Counted from the first letter of the stretch, positions 47,056 through 58,943 are shown. The stretch is DNA of 64,000 nucleotides from Ananas comosus (GCF_001540865.1 NC_033621.1:16101301-16165300); one strand, 5' to 3'. Translations and numbers: made by a program. Notes: generated from the sequence alone by a model not told the origin.

Positions 47056-50000
47056 CATGTATGCCGCTCAGACCGAGGAGGCGGCAGCAGCCGAGGATGT
47101 GGTTCCAGGTATCATTTTACTTGATGGCATTAGAGTTCGTGCATTATTTAATACCGGTGCATCGCATTTATTGATAGATAGGCTATTTGCCGAGTTGCAT
47201 GGCATCCCATTGGTTTCTTTGTTGCATCCGGGACATGTTGTTGTACCCGACCATATTTTGGATATTAGAGAGTATTGCCCCAGTTGCCCTGTTCGGGTAG
47301 GAGACTGGATTATGCCTGTGGATTTGCTAGCTTTGCGCAAGCTGGGGGATTTCGGTGTGGTTTTGGGTATGGATTGGCTAACTAAGTATTATGCCACAAT
47401 CGATTGTAAGAATCGCACGGTTATTTTTAGAAAATCGGGGCAGACTGAGGTGGTGTTTAGTCGATGCCGGAGTTCGCTTTTTGCGATGACGATCAGTTCC
47501 TCTCGAGCTAGGCAGCTGATCAGCAGAGGTTGCGTAGCCTTTTTGGCTAGTGTTGTGCTGAGGGGTGATGATGACACCCCTAGGATTGAGGATATTCCGG
47601 TGGTGCGGGAGTTTCAGGATGTGTTTCCAGCGGAGCTACCGGGTATGCCTCCTGATAGGGAAATTGAGTTTGTGGTAGATCTCGTTCCTGGAACTACTCC
47701 AATCTCAAAGGCGCCCTATAGGATGGCACCGGCAGAGCTGAGGGAGCTGAGGGCACAGCTACAGGATTTGTTGGACAAAGGCTTCGTTAGGCCGAGCGTC
47801 TCGCCTTGGGGAGCCCCAGTTTTGTTCGTCAAGAAGAAGGACAGATCTTTACGCCTATGTGTGGATTATTGTGAACTTAATAAAGTCATGATCAAGAACA
47901 AATATCCGTGCCGAGGATCGACGTCTTGTTTGATTAGCTTTAGGGATCGTGTGTGTATTCCAAGATAGACTTGCAATCGGGATACCACCAATTAAAGATC
48001 AAACCCGAGGACGTATCGAATACGGCTTTTAGAATACGGTATGGACATTATGAGTTCACAGTTATGTCGTTCGGGCTTACTAATGCCCCGGCAGTTTTTA
48101 TGGATCTAATGAACCGTGTTTTCCAGCCTTATCTAGACAGGTTCGTCGTGGTGTTCATCGACGACATCTTGATTTACTCCCGAAGTGATGCGGATCATGA
48201 GGAACATTTAAGGCTTATACTTCAAATACTTCGAAAAAAGGAGCTTTATGCCAAGTTGAAAAAGTGTGAATTTTGGTTTCGAGAGGTGGCATTCCTTGTA
48301 CATTTGATTTCGGGATCGGGCATAGCCGTGGATCCTAAGAAGATTGAGGCTATCAAGGATTGGCCGAGGCCGACGAGCGTCACGAAGATACAGAGTTTCC
48401 TTGGATTGGCCGGTTACTACCGGAGGTTTGTTAAGGGGTTTGCTAAGTTATCTACTCCCCTCACGAGGCTCACGCATAAAGGCGTTAAGTTCATTTGGAA
48501 CGATGCGTGTGAAAAGAGCTTCGAAGAGTTGAAGCAGAGATTGACGACCGCCCCGATCCTAACCCTGCCGGTTGTTGAAGCAGGGTATGTGGTTTATAGC
48601 GATGCTTCATTTAATGGATTGGGTTGCGTTTTGATGCAGGATGGCAAGGTGATCGCGTATGCTTCTCGCCAATTGAAGGAGTATGAAAAGAATTACCCTA
48701 CCCATGATTTGGAGTTGGCGGCCGTAGTCTTTGCATTGAAGCTATGGTGCCACTATCTCTATGGCAAGCGGTGTGAAATATACACGGATCACAAGAGCTT
48801 GAAATATCTATTCACTGAGAAGGAGCTGAACTTGAGGCAGCGCAGATGGTTGGAGCTACTCAAGGATTATGATCTGACGATTCTCTACCACCTGGGAAGG
48901 CTAAGGTGGTGGCGGATGTGCTAAGTCGGAAATCGACAGAAAACTTAGCGATGCATGTTGTTACTTAACCGCAGTTGGTCGAGCAGATGAAGCGGTTAAA
49001 GTTGGAAGTGGTGACACCTGACACACCTTTGAGGTTGATGGCCTTGGTAGTGCAACCTATACTTTTGGATAGAATTAAAGAAAAATAAGTTTCCGATGTG
49101 AAATTGCAAAAGATTAGAGACAAAATGGTCGATGATTGCACCGGCGATTTTCTTGTGGATGGCCAAGGATTGATGCGTTTTCGTGCACGATTATGTGTAC
49201 CGGCGGATTCGGGACTAAAAGAAGATATTCTTCAAGAAGCGCACCAGGCATCTTATGCTATACATCCGGGAGGCATCAAGATGTACAAGGATTTAAAGTT
49301 ACTCTATTGGTGGTCCGGGATGAAAAAGGATGTTGGTGAGTTTATTGCTAGATGTCTAACTTGCCAACAAGTGAAAGCTGAGCACCGATTACCCGCCGGG
49401 AAGCTTCAGAGTTTGTCGATTCCCGTGTGGAAGTGGGAGAAGATCACTATGAATTTTGTGATGGGATTGCCTCGCTCTCAAGCTCAGCATGATGCTATTT
49501 GGGTGATCGTGGATAGGTTGACGAAGTCGGCGCACTTCATACCTATTCATACTACTTGGACTGGAGAGAAGCTCGCACAAGTGTATCTTGATGAGATTGT
49601 GTGACTTCACGGAGTGCCTACCTCGATTGTATCTGATCGAGACACCCGATTCATGTCTCACTTTTGAAGGAGTCTGCAAGACGCCTTAGGCACTCGACTG
49701 AATTTTAGCACTGCTTTCCACCCACAGAGTGATCGGCAGTCGGAGCGCACTATTCAGACTTTAGATGATATGCTCCGAGCTTGTGTGATAGACTTCCAGG
49801 GAGGATAGTCGCAGCATCTACCGATGACTGAGTTTGCTTATAACAATAGTTATCAAGCAAGTATTAAGATGGCACCCTTCGAAGCAGTTTATGGGCGGAA
49901 GTGTAGATCGCCACTCCATTGGAGTGAAGTTAGCGAGAGATTGGCTTTAGGCCCTGATGTTCTCCAGGAAGCTGAGGATAAGGTTCGTATTGCTCTGGAG

Positions 50001-50540
50001 CGACTTTTGACGGCACAGAGTAGACAAAGGAGTTACGCCGATCGACGACGGCGAGACTTGGAGTTCCAAGTTGGAGACCATGTTTTCTTGAAGCTCTCGC
50101 CGACTATAGGGATCAGAAGATTTGGGATTCGGGGAAAGTTGAGCCCCCGTTTCATTGGACCGTATGAGATTTTGGAGCGTGTAGATCCGATAGCGTATCG
50201 ACTTGCTCTACCACCGAACCTATCGGGCGTACACAACGTCTTTCATGTATCAGTCCTTCGAAAGTATATCTTCGACCCGGCTCATGTATTGGATACTACG
50301 CCTTTAGAGTTGCGGGAGGACTTGAGCTTTGAGGAGCAGCCCGTGAGGATCTTGGCTCGCGAGGTGAGGAAGCTGCGGAATCGGGATATTCCGTATGTGA
50401 AGGTTCTTTGGAGCAACCACGAGGAGCGAGAGGCCACGTGGGAGCTTGAGAGCGCTTTGCATGAGCGCTATCCCCATTTCTTTCAGATGGGTCTTGAGGT
50501 ATATTGCATTTCGAGTTTCGTGGACGAAACTACTTTTTAG
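47056..50540 (+). pseudogene. Ty3/gypsy Pol of element A (broken)
   Basis: Protease at about 47110-47180 reads FNTGASHLL, where family members have Asp in place of the first Asn. RT has [11 protein letters not shown], a one-base loss near 47907, then [12 protein letters not shown] and FIDD at about 48157. RNase H reads [10 protein letters not shown] and [12 protein letters not shown] second frameshift lies near 48895. Integrase runs from 49098 to 50540 with CLTCQQ; the first acidic position reads TMNFVMGLP, again Asn for Asp. Stops lie at 49602 and twice more before 49824. The C-terminal chromodomain (VKVLWSNHEEREATWELE) is intact, ending at 50540. The protein could not function. Confidence 0.92.
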
Positions 50541-50550
50541 GAGGGGTGAA

Positions 50551-53003
50551 TGTAACACACTGGACTTTTGCAAATTACAAGGTTCGAGTGTTGGAGCAGA
50601 TTTCTAAACTTTTTCAGTAGTCTTGAGGGTCATTCACAGTGTTCCGACCTATGGCTCGTATCCCGAGATTTATGGTATTTTAAGTAGTGCTAAGCCCACC
50701 AAAGAGGAGGACTTACGCTGCTCTCGGGTTGCCTCTGCAGGGCTGTGTACCGGTACAGAAAGTGTACCGGTACACCTTGATGGTTGTACCGGTACAGATG
50801 TGGTGAATTGCAAACCCGAGGCTCGGGTTTGTATTTTCGTGGGATTTGTACCGGTACACTTTTCCGTATACCGGTACACTTTGGCAGATTTTGAGCAGTT
50901 TGAACTGCAGGAGTGTTTTTACAATTGTGGCCTATCTATATGTAACCCCTCGTCTCTTTGTTGCTTCCCTGAGCTTGGAAACAGAGGAGAGAAGGTAGGG
51001 GAGCCCTCCACTCCATCTCTTTCATTTCCTTTTGATTTTAGCTTGGGTTTTTGAAGTTAATTTCTTCTTTCTGCTTCTTTCTCCTTCTTGATGCTATTTC
51101 CACCATGGGAGAAGCCCTAACTTGGTGTTTGGAGCTTGTGGCAAGGAAGGACTTCAACCCTAGCTTACTTGGAGCCTTATCTTGGAACTCTTGAGAGGTT
51201 AGTAACATGTTTCTAGTCTTTGATTCATGTTTTGGTAGATTCTACCCTTTGGAACCCTAGAAATGAGATTTAGGGTTATTTTTGGGGATTTCGGATTTGC
51301 AGCTTTTAGAACCAAATTGATTGGTTTAGAACCTTTGTTTAGGTTGGTTTTGAAGGACTCTAACTCCCTTTTGGAGACCGAGAGAATTCCCTTTGCATTC
51401 GGTGAGTTTTCTTCACCCTAGCTTGAGTAGCTTAATGTTTGAGCTTAGTGTTGTTCATAAGGTTCGTTTAACTCTTTTAGTATTACCTCTAGGGTGCTAG
51501 GAGAGTGGTGGTAACCTTTGTCGGCTTAAACGAAAGGCGGCGTTGAAGCTCGGTGGGTTTGACTTCATGAAATCGGGGCAAAATGCCCTCTATGGGTGTT
51601 ATACTCGTCGTAACATTAAAATTCATGCATATTCATGCTAGATAGAATTTCTATGAATTTTAGTACTTAAAATGCATGCCTTATGTATTATGAAAATTTC
51701 ACTCTATATAGTAGAGTATTCTGGGGGTTTTGCATGCATGTGAGAAGTATTCATGTTAGCAATTGGGAAACTTGTCTTCTATGTTCAAAATGACTTAAAT
51801 TATGTATTCATGAACACCAAAATCATGCTTGGACTTGTTGGACAAAAGTGCCATAAAGGGGCACTTGAGCTAGTAAACTATGAAACTGCAACATAAAGAC
51901 ATAGTGATAGGCCATTGGACATCGACTATATTCCATATTTTAGACATGATGACATAGTGATAGGCTATCGACACAGTTACTATATTCTATATTTTAGACA
52001 TGATGACTTGAGACTTGAGACAGACATATATGCTTACTTGCCTTTGTGCTCATTCGCACATGCTTGTGACGGTCGCTCCCTGGAAGCCGGCACTCCGGAG
52101 ATAGCCATCGCGATACATACTTGCCGTGCGGGATTGGGCGCCGAAGTAGATTGCCGTGGGCAAGGCTCATTTCTAGAGTGGAGATGTTGACTACCACGGG
52201 GCTATTAGGCACGGCATCGGCCAGACAGCCTACGGGTGGGTCTTCAGGCCAGACAGCCTTCGGGCGGGTCTTACAAGATTTAAACTTTAAGTAGTTAACA
52301 TGCCAAGTGGACATCGATAGAATAGTAAACAATGACATTGTACTATTTAGCTTTTGGGCATTATGTTAGTTACACTCATGTTTTTACATGTTACAGTAGC
52401 TTCATTACTTATGCAAATTCATGCTAAGTAGAGATATCGTGTGGTAGTAAGTTTACATGTTTATTTACATGTCGTTCATATCGCTTTTACTTGTTTACTT
52501 ACCTATTTAGCTCTTTTGGGCCTAGTGGTGCTTTTCACTAAAGTCAGTAATTGCCCACTTGGAACTATTAATTAATAGTTCTCACGCCCCCTGTTTTATG
52601 ATTTTATTTCAGAGCCTTCAGTACCGGCAGAGGCATGGGATCGCGGCAAGAGTGTCGCCTAGCTAGATAGCGGGGAGCTACTTGCTCTTAGGTGGTTTAC
52701 TCTTTTCTTTGTTGTAGTAGAGAGAGAGAGATTTTTGTACCATGTATAGAGACCACCTATGTACTCGTTTAGCACTTATTTTGGGTCATCTCTTGTACCA
52801 CTTTACGTTTTTATTAGTTGTTGTTGGATCTTTTATTCACTTTTCTTGTTATAGATTCTAGTTGTACTATGCTCTGATACTCCTAGACGTTCTCCTTTTA
52901 TTGCTTTATTTATCGTTTTATTGTAGACGCCTTATATGTTTTAGACATATGGCGGGTCTGGGCACGCGCCGTGCGGACTTCCGCTGGGTCCCGGGGCGTG
53001 ACA
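50551..53003 (+). repeat. 3' LTR of element A (2.45 kb)
   Basis: TGTAACACACTGG at 50551, after the purine tract AGGAGGGGTGAA, to CCCGGGGCGTGACA at 53003. ACCGGT dyads flanked by GT/AC are at 50749, 50766, 50788, 50850 and 50870. The perfect 20-base palindrome with GAACTATT arms follows CCCACTTG at about 52562. It is inserted in D LTR sequence, which resumes at 53004. Confidence 0.92.
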
Positions 53004-53821
53004 GGGTTGATTAGAGAACTCGACATTGGAAAACAAGAATATGAAAACTATAATACTCGATGTGGATTAGTAGAATGTCAAGTAGATCGAGTGGCATGTA
53101 AGTTAGTGTGGTTAATTGAGACACTTACAATATAATGATGTAAATGAGTGGCATTTGAATCTAGTGTAGAAGAACACTATGGCATTGAACATAGGGATAG
53201 TTGGATTCCCGAGTGATTGTTAACCCTAGTTGACAAGGTATCCTCGAGTTGAGAGGATTGGATCATACTCATATAGTCTGTTTTGAGCTTGGGTGGTCGC
53301 TCCACACAAGCCGTGCACTCCGGAGTTTTGTCACACGAGGGGGAGAAGCTAGTTGTCCCGCAGACGGTCTCGGGTGAGTCGAGCAGGTGCGTCTTCTCAC
53401 CTATGGGATTTGAGATGTTAGTCGGGGCGAACCTTCGAGTTAGCCAAGTGATTGGGTGACAAGCATATGAGCTGTAGAGTGGATTCGGTATCTTAGTTGA
53501 GTGAATTTAAGGCTGAGGTGCAAGTGAGATGTCCTTCATCTCGAGCATGGCTTTGCGCGGTATTCCGCGGATGATTGACTCAAGACCGAGTCGGGTAGAT
53601 AGTTTGATAAAGGTAGATGAAACCTTATGAGCAGAATTGTCAATGACATGAATCTAAGATAGAGGAAACCTTAGATGTCAATTGAATGAGCTATGGATAG
53701 CAGGATTGAAAGTAGTATCAATTAATCTACTAGTTGGTTGCATTTTTGCATAAATTGCATAATTTGCATTGTTGCATGTTGCGAGGCATGAACATGGAAA
53801 AGGTTAGTTGCATAAATTATA

Positions 53822-53857
<36 letters not shown>

Positions 53858-54112
53858 GTTGGACTAACATGTTTGCAGTGCCTCCTTTGGACCTGGTAGG
53901 TCGAGCTTTTCCCTTAGATGGCCGTACCTACTCGGAACTATGGACAATAGTTCTCACCCCCGTATTATTTTTTGGGGTACAGGTTCATACGTGAGCGGCG
54001 CGGCGGCGCGAGGAAATGGTGTAGCTCCGTAGTTAGCGCCCTACCACCGAGACCAGAGATAACAGTACCCTGAGTCGGCTACTTAGGGGTTTAGTGATGA
54101 AAGGAACCAAGT
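53004..54112 (+). repeat. D-type LTR fragment (plus orientation)
   Basis: Interior of a D LTR read in sense direction: GTGGCATTTGAATCTAG words, the TATTCCGCGGATGATTGACTC segment at about 53560, and the GTGAGCGGCGCGG segment at about 53990. It includes a TA microsatellite at 53825-53855. It stops near the single N at 54116. Both ends are cut. Confidence 0.75.
53825..53855. repeat. TA dinucleotide microsatellite
   Basis: About 15 TA units within the D LTR fragment. The aligned D copies at 2200 and 16390 have only short ATATAT-like sequence there, so it expanded in this copy. Confidence 0.95.
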
Positions 54113-55435
54113 TGTNTGCCTCGGCTATTCACAATGAGGTTACTGTAGTTTGACTGTACATACACTTGGTCCCTAACCATTCGGGTCCTTGCGGTGCATG
54201 TTGGCTGCAGTAGGTTCATTGTAGGAATAGGGTGCGCACTCAGATGGAATCTATCTCCCTTGGTAGATAGGGGTGTTAGTCCTATGTGATTTATGAAACC
54301 GAGTTTAGAAGACCTTGGCCAGGGCAGAATAAAATAGCGGAAAAGGGTTTCCGATATTAGAAACTCGAGTCGAATAAATTTAACATATGACAGACGATGG
54401 GGTTTGACGAGTTATTCCATAACCTCCGTCTAGTCGGGACTCATGATAGAAGGATTGTATCACACGGTAACTGCACCAAGAGGTTCAGTATTCCATTCTA
54501 CTGGAATGCCACTACATGCTGCTAGGCGTCACTGGTGGATTGTGAGACTCATGAGAATTATCTAGATGATCGATAATTTTCATTGGGCTGAGTTGGAATT
54601 GTTCCGATCCACTGAAAGGAGTTTCAATGATATTGTTGATAGTGATCAAAATATATCTCACTACCAGATAGAATAGAACCTATGGGGTCACACACATAAG
54701 AGGTTGTGATTGATCGGATAGCTAGATTGCGATTATTGAATCGCCGGAGGACCTAATTGTCAATATAATGATAATTGGACTAATTTGTAATTATTACAAA
54801 TTAGTGGTATTAAGGTGTAAACATTACAGGAGAGGACTTACTAATAGTTAGTAAATTATAAGAGGACTTATGTGCAAATGTTGCATTATTAATTTGATAA
54901 GATCAAATTAATATAAAATTCAAGTCGAATCAAATTAGGATTTGATCGATCTAACCAATTAAGGAAAAGATAAATTTAAATCTAGATTTATATTTATCCT
55001 TAATTGTCATTATATTATTAGGAATAGGATTATATTCCTATATATAATATACGGGAGTTTTTAGAAAACCCTAGCCGTCATCTATCCTCTCTTCTCTCTT
55101 CCATCTTCTAGCAAGAAAGACGTCCTTTTGCAAGGGAGCTAGCACCCCGGTGAGGACATCGATCAAATCAAGAACCTCGTGTGGATACCTATAGAGGCCG
55201 GACGCGTGTGCGGCTTCAAGAGAACCTGATTCCACGATCATCAAATTGAGGGAAGGATTTATCCGCGAAAAAGGTAATGATTCGATTTTACTTTTCTCCT
55301 TTAATCTTAAAGAACATGAGGGATCCTAATTGCGTGGTTTTGAGATTAGATCTCGAGAGTTTTCAAAATCAAATTTGTTTGATTTCTTTTTCCGCTGCGT
55401 TTTTACCGTACGCAATTTACTAACAATTTGTTGGA
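54113..55435 (+). repeat. Copia-type LTR, probably solo (about 1.3 kb)
   Basis: Begins near TGT-N-TGCCTCGG and ends TTTCCGCTGCGTTTTTACC then GTACGCAATTTACTAACA at 55435, an ending typical of Ty1/copia LTRs. An AT-rich interior carries TATATATAATATACGGG near 55039-55055, a possible promoter. There is no PBS or coding sequence. The flanking D LTR pieces overlap in content by about 240 bases and differ by roughly 15 percent, so they come from two different D copies and no TSD is expected. Confidence 0.6.
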
Positions 55436-55955
55436 CTAATATGTTTGCAGTGCCTCCTTCGAACCTGGTAGGCCGAGCTCTTCCCTTAGGTGGTTGTACC
55501 CACTGGGAACTATATTTACATAGTTCTCACCGCCGTGTGGTTTTGGGGGTTTCAGGTTCACACGTGAGCGGCGCGGCTGCGCGAGGAAAGGGCGTAGCTC
55601 CGTAGATAGCGCCCTACCCTGAGACCAGAGATAGCGATACCCTGAAGTGGTCTAGCCTAAGGGTTAGAGAGGAAAGATCAAACTTGTAATAATCTTGTAG
55701 CGATGTGGATTGTATTTGGAAGAAAAGAAAACGAAAATGTAATATGTATAACCTGGGATGAATGTTTGTAATAATTTAGTTGTTCATGTTTTTGATACTT
55801 CCTTATGTAATCTGTATGTTGAATATTATTTCTGGTTGGAACCTCATGTATTGTATGGATTGTCACGCCTAGGACGTACAGGGGAGACTCTGTCCGTTAG
55901 GTGGTCTGTCGGCGTCCCTGAATCCGACCAAATAAGCGGGTGTCGGGACGTGACA
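55436..55955 (+). repeat. D-type LTR tail (plus orientation)
   Basis: Last 520 bases of a D LTR: CCCACTGGGAACTATA hairpin module at about 55498-55530, GTGAGCGGCGCGG, and the end GGGACGTGACA at 55955. It abuts the SIRE-like 3' region, in which it is inserted. Confidence 0.8.
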
Positions 55956-56311
55956 AGAACATAGATGGACAGGTATTGATTAAAAGAGGGGGAAAAAATT
56001 GAAGAACAAAGGGGGAGAAGGGGAGAAGAAAAGAACTTCGAGGACATTGACATTGAAGGTATATGAATGACTAATGATTTGATTTTCTACTTCGTTTTGA
56101 ATAATTTGTTTTGCAGGAGATCAAGACTTCAAGACTTCTAGTTGCGTCTAAGTCATATAGTCTGTTTTAGAAGTTTGATGTAATTTTGAATCTTATATGT
56201 ATTTTGGATTTCACGTGGAAAGTTTGATGTTTTGGTGATGACATTGAACTTCGTTTTTCATTTATGATGTAATTTTTGTGTTTTGTCATGAAATTTGCCA
56301 AAAGGGGAGAT
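55956..56311 (+). other. 3' untranslated end and polypurine tract of a SIRE-like element
   Basis: AT-rich, non-coding, ending with the purine run AAAAGGGGAGA (56300-56310) one base before the LTR. It marks 56312 as the start of a 3' LTR. The coding part of this copy is not present; a D LTR tail lies in its place. Confidence 0.75.
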
Positions 56312-57446
56312 TGTTAAGTATTGTGTGTTGGCAAGTTTCGTGAATTGAGTCGGAGTCTTGAAGGGTTCGGTGCATATTGTCGAAGATCGAAAATTCAAGA
56401 CTTCAAAGAAATGAAAAATATCTCACGACATGAATCACGATGCTCAGGTACGTTTTCAATTCATGATATGATGGTTCATACTTAGTTATAGATATTAGAA
56501 TCATGAAAATCAAAGATTAGTGGATTAGAAAGTGCTTTGGAACTTTTGAAACCCGAGATTGTGAAATTCTGAAAACTGCAGCTGTTGACCGGTAAAGCAT
56601 CGGATTGTTAACCGGTAATGCATCGGACTGTTAACCGGTAATGCATCGGACTGTTAACCGGTTAACAATATATAGAATTTTCTATGTCGTCTTTTGTTAA
56701 TCGGTGACAACTTAAGGTGTTAACCGGTACACAGTGTAAAAACCTAAAAAATTTCTAATCCGACTCTAATTAATTCTAAGGTTTATAAATAAGCTATAAG
56801 GGTTCTCTAACTTATGGAACATTAGGAGAATACATGTTTGAGATACCCTAGAGGCTAAGATTTCGTTCTAAACCTATTTTCTACAAAGTAGCCTCTTTTA
56901 GGTCAATTCGAGATATTGAAAATTGATATCTATATGTCGAATTGATCTACTCTTCGCTTAGAGATTCTTCTCTGGTTTTCATCGACATTCTAAACGAAGG
57001 ATCACCATAATCATGATGTTCTTCATGGATGGCGTCGTGGATTCGGCGTGATTGAAGACGATTTGAGGATTCGGATCGAAAGCTTCGTGGATTCGAAGTG
57101 GTGGCGTTTCGTGGATTTGGGACGTGGCGTTCGTGGATTCAAACGTGAGGGCGTGGACAACCCGGAGGATTGTGTGAGATTCATAGGGGGTTAAGAGAGG
57201 TCGAGTCCGTGGAGTCGGTAACCACCTTGTAATTTTTACTCTTAGTGAATTATTTTTTCGTATGTTGGTCCTGTGGGTTTTTTACTCCAAGTTGGAGTTT
57301 TTCCACATAAATCTCGGTGTGATTTTTATTTTCCGCATTTACTTTTTATCGCATTGAGATTTGTGGTTTTTTGGCCATTATACCTATTCACTCTAGGTAT
57401 TTGATAGTACTTCTAGATAAAAGATCCTAGGGTTCCGCATAACTTA
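56312..57446 (+). repeat. 3' LTR of a second SIRE-like element (1.13 kb)
   Basis: Same family as 30439-31667 (shared GTGTTGGCAAGTTTCGTG start, TATAAATAAGC at about 56784, hairpins at 57083-57145, CCACATAAATCTCGG). The middle differs strongly: a 23-bp tandem repeat centred on TTAACCGGT (56588, 56611, 56634, 56657) stands where the first copy has TGTACCGGTACA palindromes. The 3' terminus has decayed and lacks the final CA. It ends inside or beside the F-box fragment. Confidence 0.88.
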
Positions 57447-57972
57447 GGGGCGCGACCACCGCCACGGTGGGGGTCTAGGAGTTAGTGGCGGCACAGTAGG
57501 CGAGGAGTGCGGGGGGCGCGACGCGAGGACGAAGAGCTCGCCACGGGAGGGGAGGGAGGCGAAGACGAAGGAAGGGGAGTGGAGAGAAGGAGGGGCGCCA
57601 TCGCCTCCATGGGAAAAAGGGAGGGGGAGAGGGAGGTGAAGAGAGGGGGGGGATTTGGGGGAGGAGGAACCAGCGGCGAGAGACGAGATCTAGGGCTTGG
57701 CATTGGAGGTGAAGGGAGACGGGGTGGAAGGTGAAGACGAAGAGGAATGGGGAGGAGGAGGAGGAAGATGTTCGGGCGCGGGCGAGGGAGAGGAAGGAGG
57801 GCCGGAAGAGGGTGCGGTTCGGGAAGGGCACGCGCATAAGGCACATCTCCGCCATGTCCTCCAGTAGCCCCGGGATCAGCGCCGCCGCCTCCTCCTCCTC
57901 AATAAAAAAACTATTAGGGTAATAAATTTTATCGGATGATTGGTCAAGTAGCAGAAAGGAAGCTTTTGGCAA
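57447..57972 (-). pseudogene. F-box/kelch-type gene fragment, truncated
   Basis: The minus strand encodes LIPGLLEDMAEMCLMRVPFP, the shape of the degenerate F-box in plant F-box/kelch proteins, then FLFVFTFHPVSLHLQCQALD and SRRWFLLPQIP, which fit the segment leading into the first kelch blade, and finally LLAYCAATNS. A TAG at 57477-57475 follows NS, where a Trp is usual in kelch motifs (a likely TGG-to-TAG change). About 30 bases further the SIRE-like LTR begins, so the remaining kelch repeats are gone. The first 25 residues before the F-box look like non-coding sequence, so the true start is uncertain. Such proteins are normally SCF ubiquitin-ligase adaptors; this piece is unlikely to work. 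Confidence 0.6.
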
Positions 57973-58559
57973 ATACTATTATAAAATTTAATTTGATGTA
58001 ATGCGTGACATTACGATAATCTCTATTGAAAAAAGAAGAAAAATCTATGGACTACATGAGGACAATCTCCATTGGAGAAAAAAAAAGTGAGCCTTATTCT
58101 TTTTGGGTAATATTGTAGTATTAATAATATTTATTATGTTTTGAATTGGAGGTTGCTTTTTTCTTTTAAAAAAAAAAACTTATTTTTTGAACTGAATTTG
58201 TTGATTTTTTTAATTTTTTTTTAGTTGTTCATTTGTTCTGTTGGATTTTTTTTGAAAAGTTGCTAATGAATTCTTAATTTTTTTTTCATTATTATTGCGT
58301 TAATACTGATTTTTTTTTTGGTTCAAATTTGTTGATTTTTTTGTCTTTTTTTTATATATGTATTTGCAGTCTTCTCAAGTTTTCCCTCGCTGCAGCAATT
58401 CCAATTGTTGACCTGTGTTACATTCATTTGCTGCGCGAGATCGCTGGAAAACTATATCTCGATAAACCCTAGTGTGAGTTAACCACAAATTCGGATGATC
58501 AATTTGTTGCATATGTCGATTTGCATATTATATAGGATTGGGCCTATAGTTGAAGTAGC
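57973..58559. other. AT-rich intergenic stretch
   Basis: Poly-T and poly-A tracts with no coding signal. It lies upstream of the F-box fragment and may contain its former promoter; I see no clear element. Confidence 0.5.
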
Positions 58560-58943
58560 TCGCCGTTGGGGCTCTGCTTCGGCTATTGCTGCTACAACCG
58601 AACAGAATGCTGCTCGTTTCGCCATACATTATTGAGGGATGAGCTTGATCTGTAGATTAAAGTGCTAATTATAAGGAGAGGTCGTATTACAAAAATATGT
58701 TTGACCACCTCACTAATCAGTATGCGGTTTTGTTGGAAAAGTAAGATAAAGTTCAAATAGGAGTTTGGTATACTGAAGGAATGCCTCACCTCTGCTGTTG
58801 TGCAAAAGGATGAGTTTGTGAGAGAACGTATCAAAATACATGCTGCAATTGAGGAATGCCACTGTGTTATTAATTGCCTTAGTACAGGGCCAAGCAACGT
58901 GGCAATTGATCCCACTAATTCTACTTCTGCTCCAATGCCCTGA
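58560..58943 (+). pseudogene. Decayed coding-like sequence, unknown
   Basis: One plus-strand frame reads DELDL, stop, IKVLIIRRGRITKICLTTS, then a further stop, then a clean run from ECLTSAVVQKDEFVRER through HAAIEECHCVINCLSTG to SAPMP and TGA at 58941-58943. The residue composition is protein-like but I do not recognise a family. It could be a decayed exon or chance; no start codon or splice sites are clear. Confidence 0.3.

Noticed and set aside
53865..55680. Target duplication around the copia-type LTR
   Set aside because: The flanking D LTR pieces overlap by about 240 bases and differ by roughly 15 percent, so they are two separate copies and not a duplication made on insertion.
30439..57446. 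The two SIRE-like LTRs as the pair of one element with nested insertions
   Set aside because: The LTRs differ strongly in the middle cassette and elsewhere, which a pair created at one insertion would not; a gap also lies between them.
57482..57844. Pro/Ser/Leu-rich minus-strand frame as a separate protein
   Set aside because: It is another frame of the same GC-rich stretch that carries the F-box/kelch signature; low-complexity composition comes from the nucleotide bias.
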